From the NCBI GenBank assembly GCA_964477345.1, contig CAYZDL010000005.1, positions 1 through 64,000 of the forward strand: DNA of 64,000 bases, read 5' to 3'. Positions 28,003 through 37,091 of the stretch are shown here, piece by piece; positions within the stretch are counted from its first letter, which is position 1; each line of letters opens with the position of its first letter. The notes beneath the pieces were generated by a model. That model had not been told where the DNA came from. It saw only the letters and a program-made list of their open reading frames with translations, and did not search any database. A program made the translations under genes and the position numbers. This DNA comes from JAJZEO01 sp964477345 (GTDB lineage Bacteria; Chlamydiota; Chlamydiia; Chlamydiales; 2-12-FULL-49-11).

Positions 28003-29118
28003 TTACTCGGCTACCGGCTTGATCTGTTCGATTTTTCTAAAGTAGTCGATCGCAGGACATGCTAAGAAGCGAACAAACAGTGATATCGGGAACAATACTA
28101 CGAGTAGGAATTGCCCTGTACCCTTCATGAAAGTCTTCACAAAACCATCCTCATCCTGAACTTTCAGATACCCTTTAACAACTTCCCAACTCCTCTTCTT
28201 GACCTCAACTTCTACAGGATCTCCTTTAACAGCAGGTTTTGCTGCTTTTGCTCTCATTACAGGAGGCGGCACACTAACTTTTTTCTTCGGTGCCGGTCCC
28301 CCCTGAGGTGGTGCATCTGGAACAGCTAGTTCCTGTGGTGGCACAGATCGCTCTTGAAGCGGTGCAGGCGGTCCCTGTGATGACACTGGTTGACCTTGAG
28401 CAGGTGGAAGAACATCAACCTGTGAGGGTAGTGGTGTCATTTCTCTATTAACATGAGCATCACCCTCTACGAGCAAAGCATTGTCATCCTCGTGTTCTAC
28501 AGGAGAAAGTGATAAATCTCGATAAGAATTCACTGAAGAAGCTTCCCCTTCCTCATCATCTTCTTCTTCTTCAGAGGCTGCTTGACCCACAGATGCATCG
28601 TCTCCTTCTCTTAATTCAGCTGGAATACCTGCTGGAACATCTCCATTGTCTCCAGGCCCGATTGGAGGAATGTCACCCTGCCCATCTACAACTAAACCAG
28701 TCGCTGGGTCATTTTCAACATGAGCCTCTTCTACTCCACCCTGAACAACTACGACAACATCTCTACCAAATGTAGCGATATACTTCTCTTCTAGTGCGTC
28801 CATATTGAGTAGATTAGAATTCCCATCTAAAAGCGCCTCTAACTCTGCATCAGTTAAGTTCTCACCTAAAAGACGTCGAGCGTAACTTCCCTCATCCTGA
28901 GATTCAAGTAATCCCTTTGCAATCATAGCTCTTGATTCGGTCTTCGCCATCTCTGGTGCTACTGAAGGTGCTGTTTTTCTAAAAAAGTTTGTTACTTTGC
29001 CAGCGCGATCCCAAACTGCCCCTCCAATCTCACCTAAAACACCCGAGTTATAAACAGTGTAAGCTGCAGTCGCTGCTGCCACTGCACCTAAACCTTCCAC
29101 TCCAATCATATTTTCCAT
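28003..29118 (-). CDS. Proline-rich, acidic protein with C-terminal membrane module (effector candidate)
   Basis: 371 residues. N-terminal hydrophobic patch (EGLGAVAAATAAYTVYN, residues 8-24), an acidic stretch (SEEEEDDEEGEASS), a long Pro/Gln-rich linker, then a C-terminal module (residues 278-371): basic KKKVSVPPPV, SWEVVKGYLKVQDEDGF, and a hydrophobic segment (QFLLVVLFPISLFVRFLA). The module recurs at the C-terminus of the neighbouring 940-residue protein. AGGGG precedes the ATG. No known domain recognised. A membrane-targeted secreted protein is a reasonable guess, given nearby T3SS genes, but unproven. Confidence 0.7.
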   Translation of the reverse strand: MENMIGVEGLGAVAAATAAYTVYNSGVLGEIGGAVWDRAGKVTNFFRKTAPSVAPEMAKTESRAMIAKGLLESQDEGSYARRLLGENLTDAELEALLDGNSNLLNMDALEEKYIATFGRDVVVVVQGGVEEAHVENDPATGLVVDGQGDIPPIGPGDNGDVPAGIPAELREGDDASVGQAASEEEEDDEEGEASSVNSYRDLSLSPVEHEDDNALLVEGDAHVNREMTPLPSQVDVLPPAQGQPVSSQGPPAPLQERSVPPQELAVPDAPPQGGPAPKKKVSVPPPVMRAKAAKPAVKGDPVEVEVKKRSWEVVKGYLKVQDEDGFVKTFMKGTGQFLLVVLFPISLFVRFLACPAIDYFRKIEQIKPVAE

Positions 29119-29159
29119 AACAACCCCTAAAAGGATAAAATATTATTAATTACGTAATA

Positions 29160-29168
29160 ATTATAACA
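29160..29168 (-). promoter_or_regulatory. Extended -10 element upstream of the 371-residue protein gene
   Basis: Minus strand reads TGTTATAAT, a perfect extended -10, about 42 bp before the start codon at 29118. The -35 region is not a clear match. Confidence 0.5.
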
Positions 29169-29212
29169 ATAAATAGATTTATCTCATAAAAAATTGATTA
29201 GAATTTATGAAT

Positions 29213-29247
29213 AAAAAAAAGTTTCCAAGACAAAGCTCAGAAACTTT
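29213..29247 (-). terminator. Intrinsic terminator of the 940-residue protein gene
   Basis: On the minus strand AAAGTTTC pairs with GAAACTTT around a 14-nt loop and is followed by a run of Ts. It begins 16 bp past the stop codon at 29263. Confidence 0.75.
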
Positions 29248-29262
29248 CTTTTAAAATTTATT

Positions 29263-32085
29263 CTAGGCTCTTGCTCCTACGGGCGGCACAAACGAACCGT
29301 CTGGTCTCACTCTCTCAGCAATACAACGATCATAGAAGCTGAATGCCAATCGAAGAGCTAGTGTCAAAGGAAACGCAATTAACGCGAGGATTCTTACAGC
29401 CACCTTCATTACTTGTAGAATGAAAGGATCTGCATCCTGAACTACGATGTAACGGTCCTTGAAACTCTGCCAAGTGCTTTTAGCCTCAACAGGCGCCGCC
29501 TGTCTCGCCACTTTTCCTAGCGGTGGCGGAACTGCGACCTTCTTTGACCTTTCAACTGGTTTCGGCCCTGTTCCAGGCAAAGGACGAGCTCGATCAGATT
29601 CATGCATTCTTGGTGCTTGCGGCTCTTTCGGCCCTTGCGGTCCTGGATCTCCCAGTCTTGGAACCCCAGGTTCAGGAACAAATCCAAATGCAGGAAGAAT
29701 TCTACTTAGCTCTTCATTCAGACTTGTGGTGTGTGATGGGGAAACCGCTGCAGATGACACAAATTCGTCACCATTTCCACTGTATTGAGGCGCAAAACTT
29801 AAAACTGGATCAAAGCCTGGCTGCTCTTCAGTAACGTGATATTCGACTAGTTGACTAGTTGGCCCGTCTGGCGGAAGAATTGACAACGCGTGATGATCTT
29901 CCTCTCTATACATGCCCCCCGAACGTAAAACTGCCCTCACAAGATCCCTTAGCCTTTCAGGAGAGACCCAGAGCATACTATCAGGAAGTATAACACCTAT
30001 GTAATCCGAAGAAGGTTTGAATCCAAGGCTAAGTCGAGGAGGTACTTCATAAAGCCGTCTTAAAACTGTCATTACATTAGAGCTTTCTAAATCTAATGGT
30101 CTCTTTTGTCTACCTTTTGAAACAACAGACAACTCTTGAGGGGCGTTGACTGCATTTGAATCCTGAGTAGCTAAATAAGCTCTCGGAAGATCCCTAACTA
30201 TTCGCGGCTCTAATGAAGCAAGGATTTTTCGTGATTCTTCAGAACATGCCGCCCCACCGGATAATCGACTGTAATAGATCTCTTCTTCTTCAAGCGCCAG
30301 TAACGCCTTATTAAAACGAACCTCGTCACTATTTCCAATCCGATTTACGTATCGTCTTGCCAAAGTCTTAATTTCTTGAAGTGTAGTCTTCTTGCTAAGC
30401 GGAAAATTATCGACCTGATAAACAAGAGCTTCGAGGTGCAAGTAAAAAGCCCTTACTGCCCTTGGATATTTTTGGATTTGCCGAATAATAAGCTTATTTG
30501 ATTTATCAAAAACTCCACCGAACACTGTATTATCAAATCGAGGCGCTAATTTGTCCATAAGTAATAGGCAAGCTTTATAGTCTCCTAATTGCCTTTCATC
30601 AATTACTAATAGCTCGTCCTCTTCAGAAAGTCCGAAGTCAGGAACAAATCGTCCACTTTTCCCTTCAACATACGCGTTTAAACACGTTTCAAAATTATCA
30701 AATGCACGATTCTGATAGTAGGCAAAAAGGGCATCTAAAATTTCTATTGACTTCGCTGGAGATTGTTTCATTTGTTGGCATAGATCTTCATTACGCGCGC
30801 CAAAAAACGATCTTTCATTGAGTCTTGCATCTTTCCTCACTAGTTGACACAACTCATCATGAACACGGCATGCAGCTTCGTAATTGGCTTCTCCAAGAGC
30901 AAACTCATACTCTGTTACTGAAGAAGTCTCACTTTGTGCATCATCTTCTTCAATAAATCTATTATACTCTTCTGCAAATTTCTCGACAAAGGCTCCCGTT
31001 GATAAATCGATGAATTTTTTTAATAAGGTCCCAAATTCCTCAAAAAGCTTTTTTTGATACTTAATCAGAAGAATCTCAAAAATCCCATTTGCCTCGTTAG
31101 GAGACTCGATAATCTGATTTTTACGCATTTCATTGTCATCATCGCTAAAAAAGAGTATGGTATTATATCTCTGATTCTCGCGGACTGCTTCTCGCAGTTC
31201 ATGCTGCTTTAGATTTACGTACAAGGGCTCATCCGCCTCTGGATCTCTCAGGCCGTCTACAAACGCTTCTATCACTAGTTGTTCAGTATTTAGTCTTCTT
31301 ACCGCGTCTTTAACCCCTAGTACAACGTCTCTAAATTTTGGCTTTCTAGCACTGGCATCTTGAGTATTGTCTCGGATCGTTCGATTAGTTTCTCTCGCTG
31401 GCTGAACATACTTTAAAAGCTCACGGACGGCTGCTAATGAAGCCTCATCATTAAATGTATTTCCTATGGCTAATTGAACCTCTTGACTTGTATGAGTGAG
31501 GTGTTCGCTTTTGGTGGGTTGTAGAATTGCACATAAAGTTCGCGCAATTTCCTGAAGACGTTCTGGAGCTAGCCAAACGATGCGGTCCGGAGTCACTTCA
31601 ACCGCTCTCCACCCAGGTAACTCAATTTGTGGAGTGGGTGCCTTAAGGCAACGATCAAGATGAGCTCTAATCTTTTCTTCATTCAGCTTTTCAGTAGTAG
31701 AGCTCAGAACTCTCATCGGCGTTAAAGCATCTACACCGTCAAAAGACAATCTTCTCCGACTAACAGGTCCACCTCTATCTCCACTTTCTTCTTCCTCACT
31801 TTGCCGATCGCCATTTTCATCTTCACTTCTTCTATTCCGGTCTGGTAAGGGCGTTGAGGTTTGCTGAGGACTCCCAGTTATCGGACTTGAAATAGATTGA
31901 GCTCCAACGTGGGAGGCGCTACTAACAGTTTGACGCCAACCACCTTCTGATAAAGGTGTACCTGGGCTATTACTTGATAAAGATGTATCTTGGCCATCAT
32001 CGTATTCGGGATCTAGAGGTGACAGCCCGGTCATAAACGGGCCCCAAGGACTGTTCATTAAACTATACACATCATTGAAATCCAT
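29263..32085 (-). CDS. Large repeat-containing protein with shared C-terminal membrane module (effector candidate)
   Basis: 940 residues. The first 120 are disordered, Ser/Thr/Pro/Asp-rich. Two copies of a PDRIVWLAPERLQEI-type motif follow (about residue 165 and, as DSMLWVSPERLRDL, about residue 725). Between them lie three imperfect repeats of roughly 110 residues, each containing an SP/YP-(A)-x-IfEilxxYQ helix and an F(E/D)xF segment. A Pro-rich linker leads to a C-terminal module (848-940: KKVAVPPPLG, then TWQSFKDRYIVVQDADPF, then a hydrophobic stretch) shared with the downstream neighbour. No signal peptide. No family recognised; the build resembles T3SS effectors or inclusion proteins. 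Confidence 0.72.
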   Translation of the reverse strand: MDFNDVYSLMNSPWGPFMTGLSPLDPEYDDGQDTSLSSNSPGTPLSEGGWRQTVSSASHVGAQSISSPITGSPQQTSTPLPDRNRRSEDENGDRQSEEEESGDRGGPVSRRRLSFDGVDALTPMRVLSSTTEKLNEEKIRAHLDRCLKAPTPQIELPGWRAVEVTPDRIVWLAPERLQEIARTLCAILQPTKSEHLTHTSQEVQLAIGNTFNDEASLAAVRELLKYVQPARETNRTIRDNTQDASARKPKFRDVVLGVKDAVRRLNTEQLVIEAFVDGLRDPEADEPLYVNLKQHELREAVRENQRYNTILFFSDDDNEMRKNQIIESPNEANGIFEILLIKYQKKLFEEFGTLLKKFIDLSTGAFVEKFAEEYNRFIEEDDAQSETSSVTEYEFALGEANYEAACRVHDELCQLVRKDARLNERSFFGARNEDLCQQMKQSPAKSIEILDALFAYYQNRAFDNFETCLNAYVEGKSGRFVPDFGLSEEDELLVIDERQLGDYKACLLLMDKLAPRFDNTVFGGVFDKSNKLIIRQIQKYPRAVRAFYLHLEALVYQVDNFPLSKKTTLQEIKTLARRYVNRIGNSDEVRFNKALLALEEEEIYYSRLSGGAACSEESRKILASLEPRIVRDLPRAYLATQDSNAVNAPQELSVVSKGRQKRPLDLESSNVMTVLRRLYEVPPRLSLGFKPSSDYIGVILPDSMLWVSPERLRDLVRAVLRSGGMYREEDHHALSILPPDGPTSQLVEYHVTEEQPGFDPVLSFAPQYSGNGDEFVSSAAVSPSHTTSLNEELSRILPAFGFVPEPGVPRLGDPGPQGPKEPQAPRMHESDRARPLPGTGPKPVERSKKVAVPPPLGKVARQAAPVEAKSTWQSFKDRYIVVQDADPFILQVMKVAVRILALIAFPLTLALRLAFSFYDRCIAERVRPDGSFVPPVGARA

Positions 32086-32260
32086 ACTGTACTTACCATA
32101 ATTAATTTGTTTGTAAAGCTATTTTTTCAACAAATAGACTTTAACTGATGATTTATTATTAAGTCAGGAAAATTATATCAGTTCTCTTAGATATCATCAA
32201 TTATAATTTGTCCTACTAAATGCGTAATTAAAAATAGGTTTATGCAAAAATCTCCTGGGT

Positions 32261-32269
32261 TGTTATAAA
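32261..32269 (+). promoter_or_regulatory. Possible extended -10 ahead of the T3SS block
   Basis: TGTTATAAA lies 35 bp upstream of the TTG start at 32304. No good -35 was found. The 32086-32303 spacer also carries the upstream region of the divergent 940-residue gene; no gene is seen in it. Confidence 0.35.
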
Positions 32270-32303
32270 GGCCTTTTCCTCTCAATTTAAAAGGGGGTAT
32301 TAA

Positions 32304-32651
32304 TTGCTTGAGGTAAATAATTATTTTAACCCTTCGCCGGAAGATGCATTTAAAATATTCTCTTACCATGAAAATAGGGTGGTTATAAAAGCGGGCGAAG
32401 TCGAGGAAGATCATTGGATCGAGGTGATGCATGAAATGAGGCCCTTTGGAACCCTCTGCGCAATTGTCGAGGCTGGGGGGGATGAGCCATCTTTGCGAAG
32501 GCGTCTTGTATCACTTTGTGTGGCGGGGGTGGAGGAGATCACTTTTGTAGGCAGGTCACGCATTGAAGTCGAGATCTCTATTTCTCTTTGCCTTGCAATT
32601 AGTCGTGATGAGCGTCTTGGTTTGAAAATCTTTGGCATACCCAAATTTTAA
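32304..32651 (+). CDS. Hypothetical protein, 115 residues, TTG start, upstream of sctJ
   Basis: The only start matched to a ribosome-binding site is TTG at 32304, with AAAGGGGG six bases upstream; the first in-frame ATG is about 40 codons later. The product is a compact alpha/beta protein (ENRVVIKAGEVEEDHWIEV, then hydrophobic ITFVGRSRIEVEISISL) without signal or membrane segment. It precedes sctJ by 99 bp on the same strand and may be co-transcribed. I do not recognise a family. The inverted repeat ATACCCAA/TTGGGTAT spans its stop codon. Confidence 0.55.
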   Translation: MLEVNNYFNPSPEDAFKIFSYHENRVVIKAGEVEEDHWIEVMHEMRPFGTLCAIVEAGGDEPSLRRRLVSLCVAGVEEITFVGRSRIEVEISISLCLAISRDERLGLKIFGIPKF

Positions 32652-32750
32652 ATCAACTTGGGTATAATTAGTCGCGCGTGCTAAAGAAAAGAATAAGACG
32701 TGTAAGGAATGTTGCACCTGATGTAGACTAATTTGTTAAATGAGGTTCCT

Positions 32751-33677
32751 ATGAAACGATTTTTCGCTTTAATTGTGATGGTTTTTTTTCTTTCGAGTTG
32801 CGGAGATTCGCGTGCGATTGTTTCAGGGGTCGATGAACGTGAAGCAAATATCATCTTAGTCTTTTTGGATAGCAAAGGTATCATTGCAATTAAAGAGGCA
32901 ATGGCTACAAGTCCTGGTGGCAGTATGGGTGAAGCTGCAGCTCTTAAGTACAACATCATCGTCGATAGAACTCGTGCAATTGATGCGATGGCTCTTTTAA
33001 ACAGCAATGGACTTCCTCACCGTCAGGGGCCGACTTTGCTCGATCTATTTGCTAAGCAAGGATTGATGTCGACTGATAAAGAGGAGACCGTTCGTTATCA
33101 GGCGGGTTTAGCTCAACAAATCACCAATATGATTTTGATGATTGATGGGGTGATCGATGCGTCAGTTCAGCTTTCATTTCCGGTGGCCGAGATCGCCGGT
33201 GAAGAGACCACTAAAGAGCCTGTTACTGCGGCAGTCTTCGTGAAACACCAGGGAATTATCGATGATCCAAATTCCCACCTTGAAACAAAAATTAAGCGTC
33301 TTGTTTCAGGGAGCGTCAATGGGCTTGATATCAACAACGTCACTGTCATCTCCGACAGATCTCGATTCACTGATATTTCTGCCTCAAGCTTACCTGATTC
33401 TCTTGATAAGGGTGGAGAATATGTCCGTATCTGGTCGATGGTGATGAGTCGGGAATCTGCTGCCACATTTCGTTTTGTCTTCATTATGCTTCTTACCATC
33501 TCGATTATTTTAGCTTTGCTATTTGCTTGGCTCGTTTGGAAAATTTATCCGACATTGAAGACAAAAGGTGGTTTTAGTGAACTCTTCAATCCTCTCCCCC
33601 TGATCAAAAAAATGAGTGGATTAAGTAGCAGTGGTAGTGGTGCTGATGGTGGACCCAAAGAGGGGGTAAATGAGTAG
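32751..33677 (+). CDS. sctJ: T3SS inner-membrane ring lipoprotein SctJ (YscJ)
   Basis: 308 residues. A lipoprotein signal (FFLSSCGDS) precedes two ring-building domains: SGVDEREANIILVFLDSKGI (first) and the second around VSGSVNGLDINNVTVISDR, with the family stretch GLPH. A C-terminal membrane segment (FVFIMLLTISIILALLFAWLVW) is followed by a cytoplasmic tail. ATG 32751 with GAGG upstream is used; an in-frame start 18 bp earlier has no SD. First gene of sctJ-K-L-R-S-T, matching CT559-CT564. Forms the inner-membrane ring of the injectisome. Confidence 0.95.
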   Translation: MKRFFALIVMVFFLSSCGDSRAIVSGVDEREANIILVFLDSKGIIAIKEAMATSPGGSMGEAAALKYNIIVDRTRAIDAMALLNSNGLPHRQGPTLLDLFAKQGLMSTDKEETVRYQAGLAQQITNMILMIDGVIDASVQLSFPVAEIAGEETTKEPVTAAVFVKHQGIIDDPNSHLETKIKRLVSGSVNGLDINNVTVISDRSRFTDISASSLPDSLDKGGEYVRIWSMVMSRESAATFRFVFIMLLTISIILALLFAWLVWKIYPTLKTKGGFSELFNPLPLIKKMSGLSSSGSGADGGPKEGVNE

Positions 33678-34539
33678 CCTTAAAAGCATGATTTGCACAA
33701 AGCATTTTGTCGAGTCACAGCTCCCTGAAAAACGGAAAAAGCTTCTCTCCTATTTGAGCACTTCAGGTCAGGATCAATATCAAAAGACACCGACAGTTCA
33801 AACCGGTGCATTCGAAGACCTTAGTTTGAGTGGATTGTTGGGGAAAATCGATCCAAGCCATTTTGTGAATGTATTGTCTCCCCTTGCCCATGAAACAAAA
33901 ATCGCCTACTTATCAGCTCTTTCTCCTCATATTCGTAATGAGGTGGCCAATTTTTTGTCGATTAAAGATTCATTTTATGAATATGAGCCGAAACTACGTG
34001 AAGATTTTCTTCAAAAGATCCTCTCTCTTCTTTGTGCGGGGCAATCACCGATTCTCCCATTTTCCTATTTTCCGGATGATCCCCTTCTTTTTTTGGTGAA
34101 GGCGGATGGAATAGAATTGTCGACCCTTTGCTGTTTTCTTGGTCTTTTTGATTTAATCGAGGAGATCCCAAAGGTGATCGATGGGAAGCTTTTAGTGAAA
34201 TTGGAGGAAGCCCTCTCCCCTGATGAAATCTCTGTTTTGCAAGAGATTGGAAGGATGAGGGGCGAGAAGGTTCACTTTGAAGAGATTGGCCTTAGACATT
34301 GGAATGGAGATGTGAGTTTACTCCGAGGTGTTCTCAAGGAGCGGGGAATCAATCGCCTGGCAAAGGCATTAAGCCACTCCTTTGGTGATCTCATCTGGCT
34401 CGTCGAACAGATCATGGACGCGAGGATGAAAATTGAGTTTCAGCGCTACCGCATCGAGATGGGTGATCGAAAACAAGTTGATCTTTTGATAAAGCAAGTA
34501 AGATTTTGTTGGGAAAAAATATGTACACATTCACATTGA
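33670..34539 (+). CDS. T3SS protein between SctJ and SctL (SctK-like position, CT560 type)
   Basis: 289 residues, soluble, helical, no signal peptide (KHFVESQLPEKRKKLLSYLS; LSPHIRNEVANFLSIKDSFYE). It overlaps sctJ by 8 bp and sctL by 19 bp. Its place corresponds to CT560 in C. trachomatis and to SctK (YscK/OrgA) in other systems, where SctK links the sorting platform to the inner-membrane ring. Sequence similarity to SctK is not something I can see; the name is positional. Confidence 0.78.
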   Translation: MSSLKSMICTKHFVESQLPEKRKKLLSYLSTSGQDQYQKTPTVQTGAFEDLSLSGLLGKIDPSHFVNVLSPLAHETKIAYLSALSPHIRNEVANFLSIKDSFYEYEPKLREDFLQKILSLLCAGQSPILPFSYFPDDPLLFLVKADGIELSTLCCFLGLFDLIEEIPKVIDGKLLVKLEEALSPDEISVLQEIGRMRGEKVHFEEIGLRHWNGDVSLLRGVLKERGINRLAKALSHSFGDLIWLVEQIMDARMKIEFQRYRIEMGDRKQVDLLIKQVRFCWEKICTHSH

Positions 34540-35141
34540 TTAAGAAGGGCGAGATCCATACAGGGCCTGGCAAAATTATCCCGAGGGATGCAGGGAGCGA
34601 TTTAGTTTCCAGCATTGATGTATTGAAAGAGGCTCAGGAAGAGGCAAAAGAGATCATTGCCGAGGCCAAAAACGAAGGAGAAGAGCTTCGCTCACAAGCT
34701 AAAGAGGCCGGGTTTAAAGAGGGCCTTGAATTATTTAATGAACACATCAAGCTCTTTGAGGACCGTCTTAAGGTGCTCAGGCACGAAATGCAAAAGGCGA
34801 TGCTTCCATTGGTGTTAAAGTCGACAAAAAAGATCATTGGGCAAGAGCTCGAACTCAATCCAGATAGCGTGGTGAACATCGTACAAGAATCGATCAAGGG
34901 GGTATCTGGGGCAAGAGTGGTGAAAATTTATGTGAACAAGGCTGATTCCGATATTTTGGAAAAAGCAAAAGAGTCTCTGAAAGGGAGCTTTGAGGCGGTC
35001 GAGAGTTTTACGATCGAAGAGAGGGGTGATGTCGAGAGGGGTAGTTGCATCATTGAAACAGAACGAGGGATTTTGAACGCAACATTAGAAAATCAATTCC
35101 GAGCCCTCGAAAGGGCATTTGAAATGCATAGGAACAAATGA
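34521..35141 (+). CDS. sctL: T3SS stator protein SctL (YscL)
   Basis: 206 residues of the FliH/YscL/V-ATPase E type. N-terminus MYTFTLIKKGEIHTGPGKII, then a long charged coiled coil (EAQEEAKEIIAEAKNEGEE) and a C-terminal globular part (LKSTKKIIGQELELNPDSVV... CIIETERGILNATLENQ). It would connect the ATPase SctN to the cytoplasmic sorting platform and restrain its activity. ATG 34521 is used; the alternative in-frame TTG at 34506 is less likely. Overlaps sctR by 4 bp. Confidence 0.92.
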   Translation: MYTFTLIKKGEIHTGPGKIIPRDAGSDLVSSIDVLKEAQEEAKEIIAEAKNEGEELRSQAKEAGFKEGLELFNEHIKLFEDRLKVLRHEMQKAMLPLVLKSTKKIIGQELELNPDSVVNIVQESIKGVSGARVVKIYVNKADSDILEKAKESLKGSFEAVESFTIEERGDVERGSCIIETERGILNATLENQFRALERAFEMHRNK

Positions 35142-35941
35142 GACATTTAAGGCGATATTTTCTAATCCTTTGTTTTATCTTCACATCGGTGGGGTTTAAT
35201 TTGCAGGCGGCCCCAAACCAAGGAAACTCGGTCTTTAGCCAAAGCGTTCAACAAGTAGATGAAGAAAAGCAGCCTCCACTTGTCCAAAAAGTTGCCCTAC
35301 TTGCATTTTTATCGCTTCTCCCTTTTATCGTCATGTTGTTGACGTCGTTTTTGAAGATGGTGATTGTGTTGTCGCTCTTACGGCAGGCTCTAGGAGTACA
35401 AAACTCTCCCCCTAACCAAGTAATCAATGGAATGGCCTTACTAATGGCCGTCTATGTGATGTTTCCGACTGGCCTTGCGATGTACAAAGAGGCAGAGACA
35501 TACATAGAACAAGAGGCGCCAAAGAGTGCCAATCTTATGGATCAGGCATCAATTGAGTATTTAGTCGGTGTCTTAGACAAGGGAAAAGAGCCAATGAGAA
35601 AATTTCTCGTTCGCAACACAATTCCGAAGCACACCAGCTATTTTTATCAATTGGCCAAGCAAAAATTCCCTAAACCTTACAAAAATGAGCTGAAATCGAA
35701 TGATTTTATTGTTTTGATTCCTGCCTACATCACAAGTCAAGTGAAAGGAGCTTTTGAGGTGGGTGTTTTAATCTACCTTCCTTTCTTCGTCATCGACCTT
35801 GTCACTTCCAACATCTTGCTTGCGATGGGGATGATGATGCTTTCGCCTTTGACGATCGCTCTTCCTTTAAAGCTTCTCCTATTAGTTATGGTCGATGGTT
35901 GGACTTTAGTGATAGAGGGCATTGTATTAACTTATAGGTAA
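35138..35941 (+). CDS. sctR: T3SS export apparatus protein SctR (YscR/FliP)
   Basis: 267 residues with an N-terminal signal-like segment and four membrane spans. Family signatures: LLPFIVMLLTSFLKMVIVLSL, LGVQNSPPNQVINGMALLM, and FVIDLVTSNILLAMGMMMLS. It builds the core export gate with SctS and SctT. The ATGA overlap with sctL and a 4-bp gap to sctS point to tight coupling. Confidence 0.97.
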   Translation: MRHLRRYFLILCFIFTSVGFNLQAAPNQGNSVFSQSVQQVDEEKQPPLVQKVALLAFLSLLPFIVMLLTSFLKMVIVLSLLRQALGVQNSPPNQVINGMALLMAVYVMFPTGLAMYKEAETYIEQEAPKSANLMDQASIEYLVGVLDKGKEPMRKFLVRNTIPKHTSYFYQLAKQKFPKPYKNELKSNDFIVLIPAYITSQVKGAFEVGVLIYLPFFVIDLVTSNILLAMGMMMLSPLTIALPLKLLLLVMVDGWTLVIEGIVLTYR

Positions 35942-35945
35942 TCGA

Positions 35946-36212
35946 ATGTTTGCTGCTGAAATCTACCAACTTGCCTACCAATCACTTCTTTTGATCTTAA
36001 TTTTATCTGGCCCTCCAATTCTCATTAGTATGATTTTTGGTTTAACTGTGGCGATCTTTCAAGCAGCGACTCAGATCCAAGAGCAGACCCTTTCATTCAC
36101 GATCAAGCTTGTCGCTGTAATATTGACCCTCATGTTAATGGGTGGGTTCTTATCTACTCAAATCATGCAATTTGCTCAGACGATTTTTTCTAACTTTCAC
36201 AAATGGCAATAG
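35946..36212 (+). CDS. sctS: T3SS export apparatus protein SctS (YscS/FliQ)
   Basis: 88 residues, normal for FliQ/SctS, two membrane hairpin segments (LLLILILSGPPILISMIFGL and LVAVILTLMLMGGFLSTQIM) joined by VAIFQAATQIQEQTLSF, the hallmark loop of the family. Located between sctR and sctT. Starts 4 bp after sctR. Confidence 0.96.
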   Translation: MFAAEIYQLAYQSLLLILILSGPPILISMIFGLTVAIFQAATQIQEQTLSFTIKLVAVILTLMLMGGFLSTQIMQFAQTIFSNFHKWQ

Positions 36213-36216
36213 GTTC

Positions 36217-37062
36217 ATGGATGAGGCATATACAGATTTACTGGGAGCGATACCTGATGTTGACTATCCAATCATTTGGCGCTTTTCCCTATTGCTAATT
36301 ATCCGAATGGCTCCGATCGTTGGGATTGCCCCTTTCTTAGGTGCTAAGCTCGTTCCTACTTCTGCACGCGCCGGGCTTGCCCTTGCTTTAGCCGCGGTAT
36401 TTTTACCCTACGCGCTCTATGTGAACCCCGACTTTAACTTAACAGATAACTCATTTATAGTTCTTGCCTGTAAAGAAGCTATAATTGGCACTATGCTGGG
36501 CTTCTTCTCTTCTATTCCCTTCTATGTCGTCCAATCATCGGGAATATTGATCGACTATATGAGAGGTTCTTCGATGCTGATGGCTCAGGACCCCGCCTTA
36601 CAAAACCAGGCCTCACCGATCGGTATCATGTTCAACTACTATCTGATCGTCATGTTTTACATGGTCGATGGCCCTTTTATGTTCTTTGACGCAGTTCAAA
36701 CTTCCCTCGAAATTTTTCCTGTTGCAGGAGGGATCAATCCTGCAATCTTTCATTTCAACAACCCTCTTTGGAAAGCCTGCATGGGAATTATGGAGTACGT
36801 ATTTGCAATGTCGCTACAAATGGCGGCTCCCTGCATTGTAGCAATTTTGATGGCAGAGATGTTTTTAGGGATTGCAAACAGACTCGCACCTCAAGTGCAA
36901 ATTGCCTTTTTGGGTATGAGCTTGAAATCTCTTCTTGGACTTATGCTTCTTTGGGCTGCTTGGTTTATCATGCTCAAGCAAATGTCTTCAATCACAGTTG
37001 ATTGGATGCATAATTTAAACTCTCTCATTAAGCAAATCCCATTGCATGCGACCACCCCTTAA
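36217..37062 (+). CDS. sctT: T3SS export apparatus protein SctT (YscT/FliR)
   Basis: 281 residues, six or so membrane segments of the FliR family (RMAPIVGIAPFLGAKLVPT; ARAGLALALAAVFLPYAL; ALQMAAPCIVAILMAEMFLG-type stretch; IANRLAPQVQIAFLGMSLK). The start at 36217 (MDEAYTDLLGAIP) lies 4 bp after sctS; the longer frame (36142) would overlap sctS and has no SD. It completes the SctRST gate and is the last gene of the T3SS run here. Confidence 0.95.
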   Translation: MDEAYTDLLGAIPDVDYPIIWRFSLLLIIRMAPIVGIAPFLGAKLVPTSARAGLALALAAVFLPYALYVNPDFNLTDNSFIVLACKEAIIGTMLGFFSSIPFYVVQSSGILIDYMRGSSMLMAQDPALQNQASPIGIMFNYYLIVMFYMVDGPFMFFDAVQTSLEIFPVAGGINPAIFHFNNPLWKACMGIMEYVFAMSLQMAAPCIVAILMAEMFLGIANRLAPQVQIAFLGMSLKSLLGLMLLWAAWFIMLKQMSSITVDWMHNLNSLIKQIPLHATTP

Positions 37063-37091
37063 TTTTAATTTATGGTTATTTTATTTTTAAT

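Noticed and set aside
32187..32432. Minus-strand 81-codon frame upstream of the 940-residue gene
   Set aside because: Antisense to the hypothetical 115-residue gene and without start signals.
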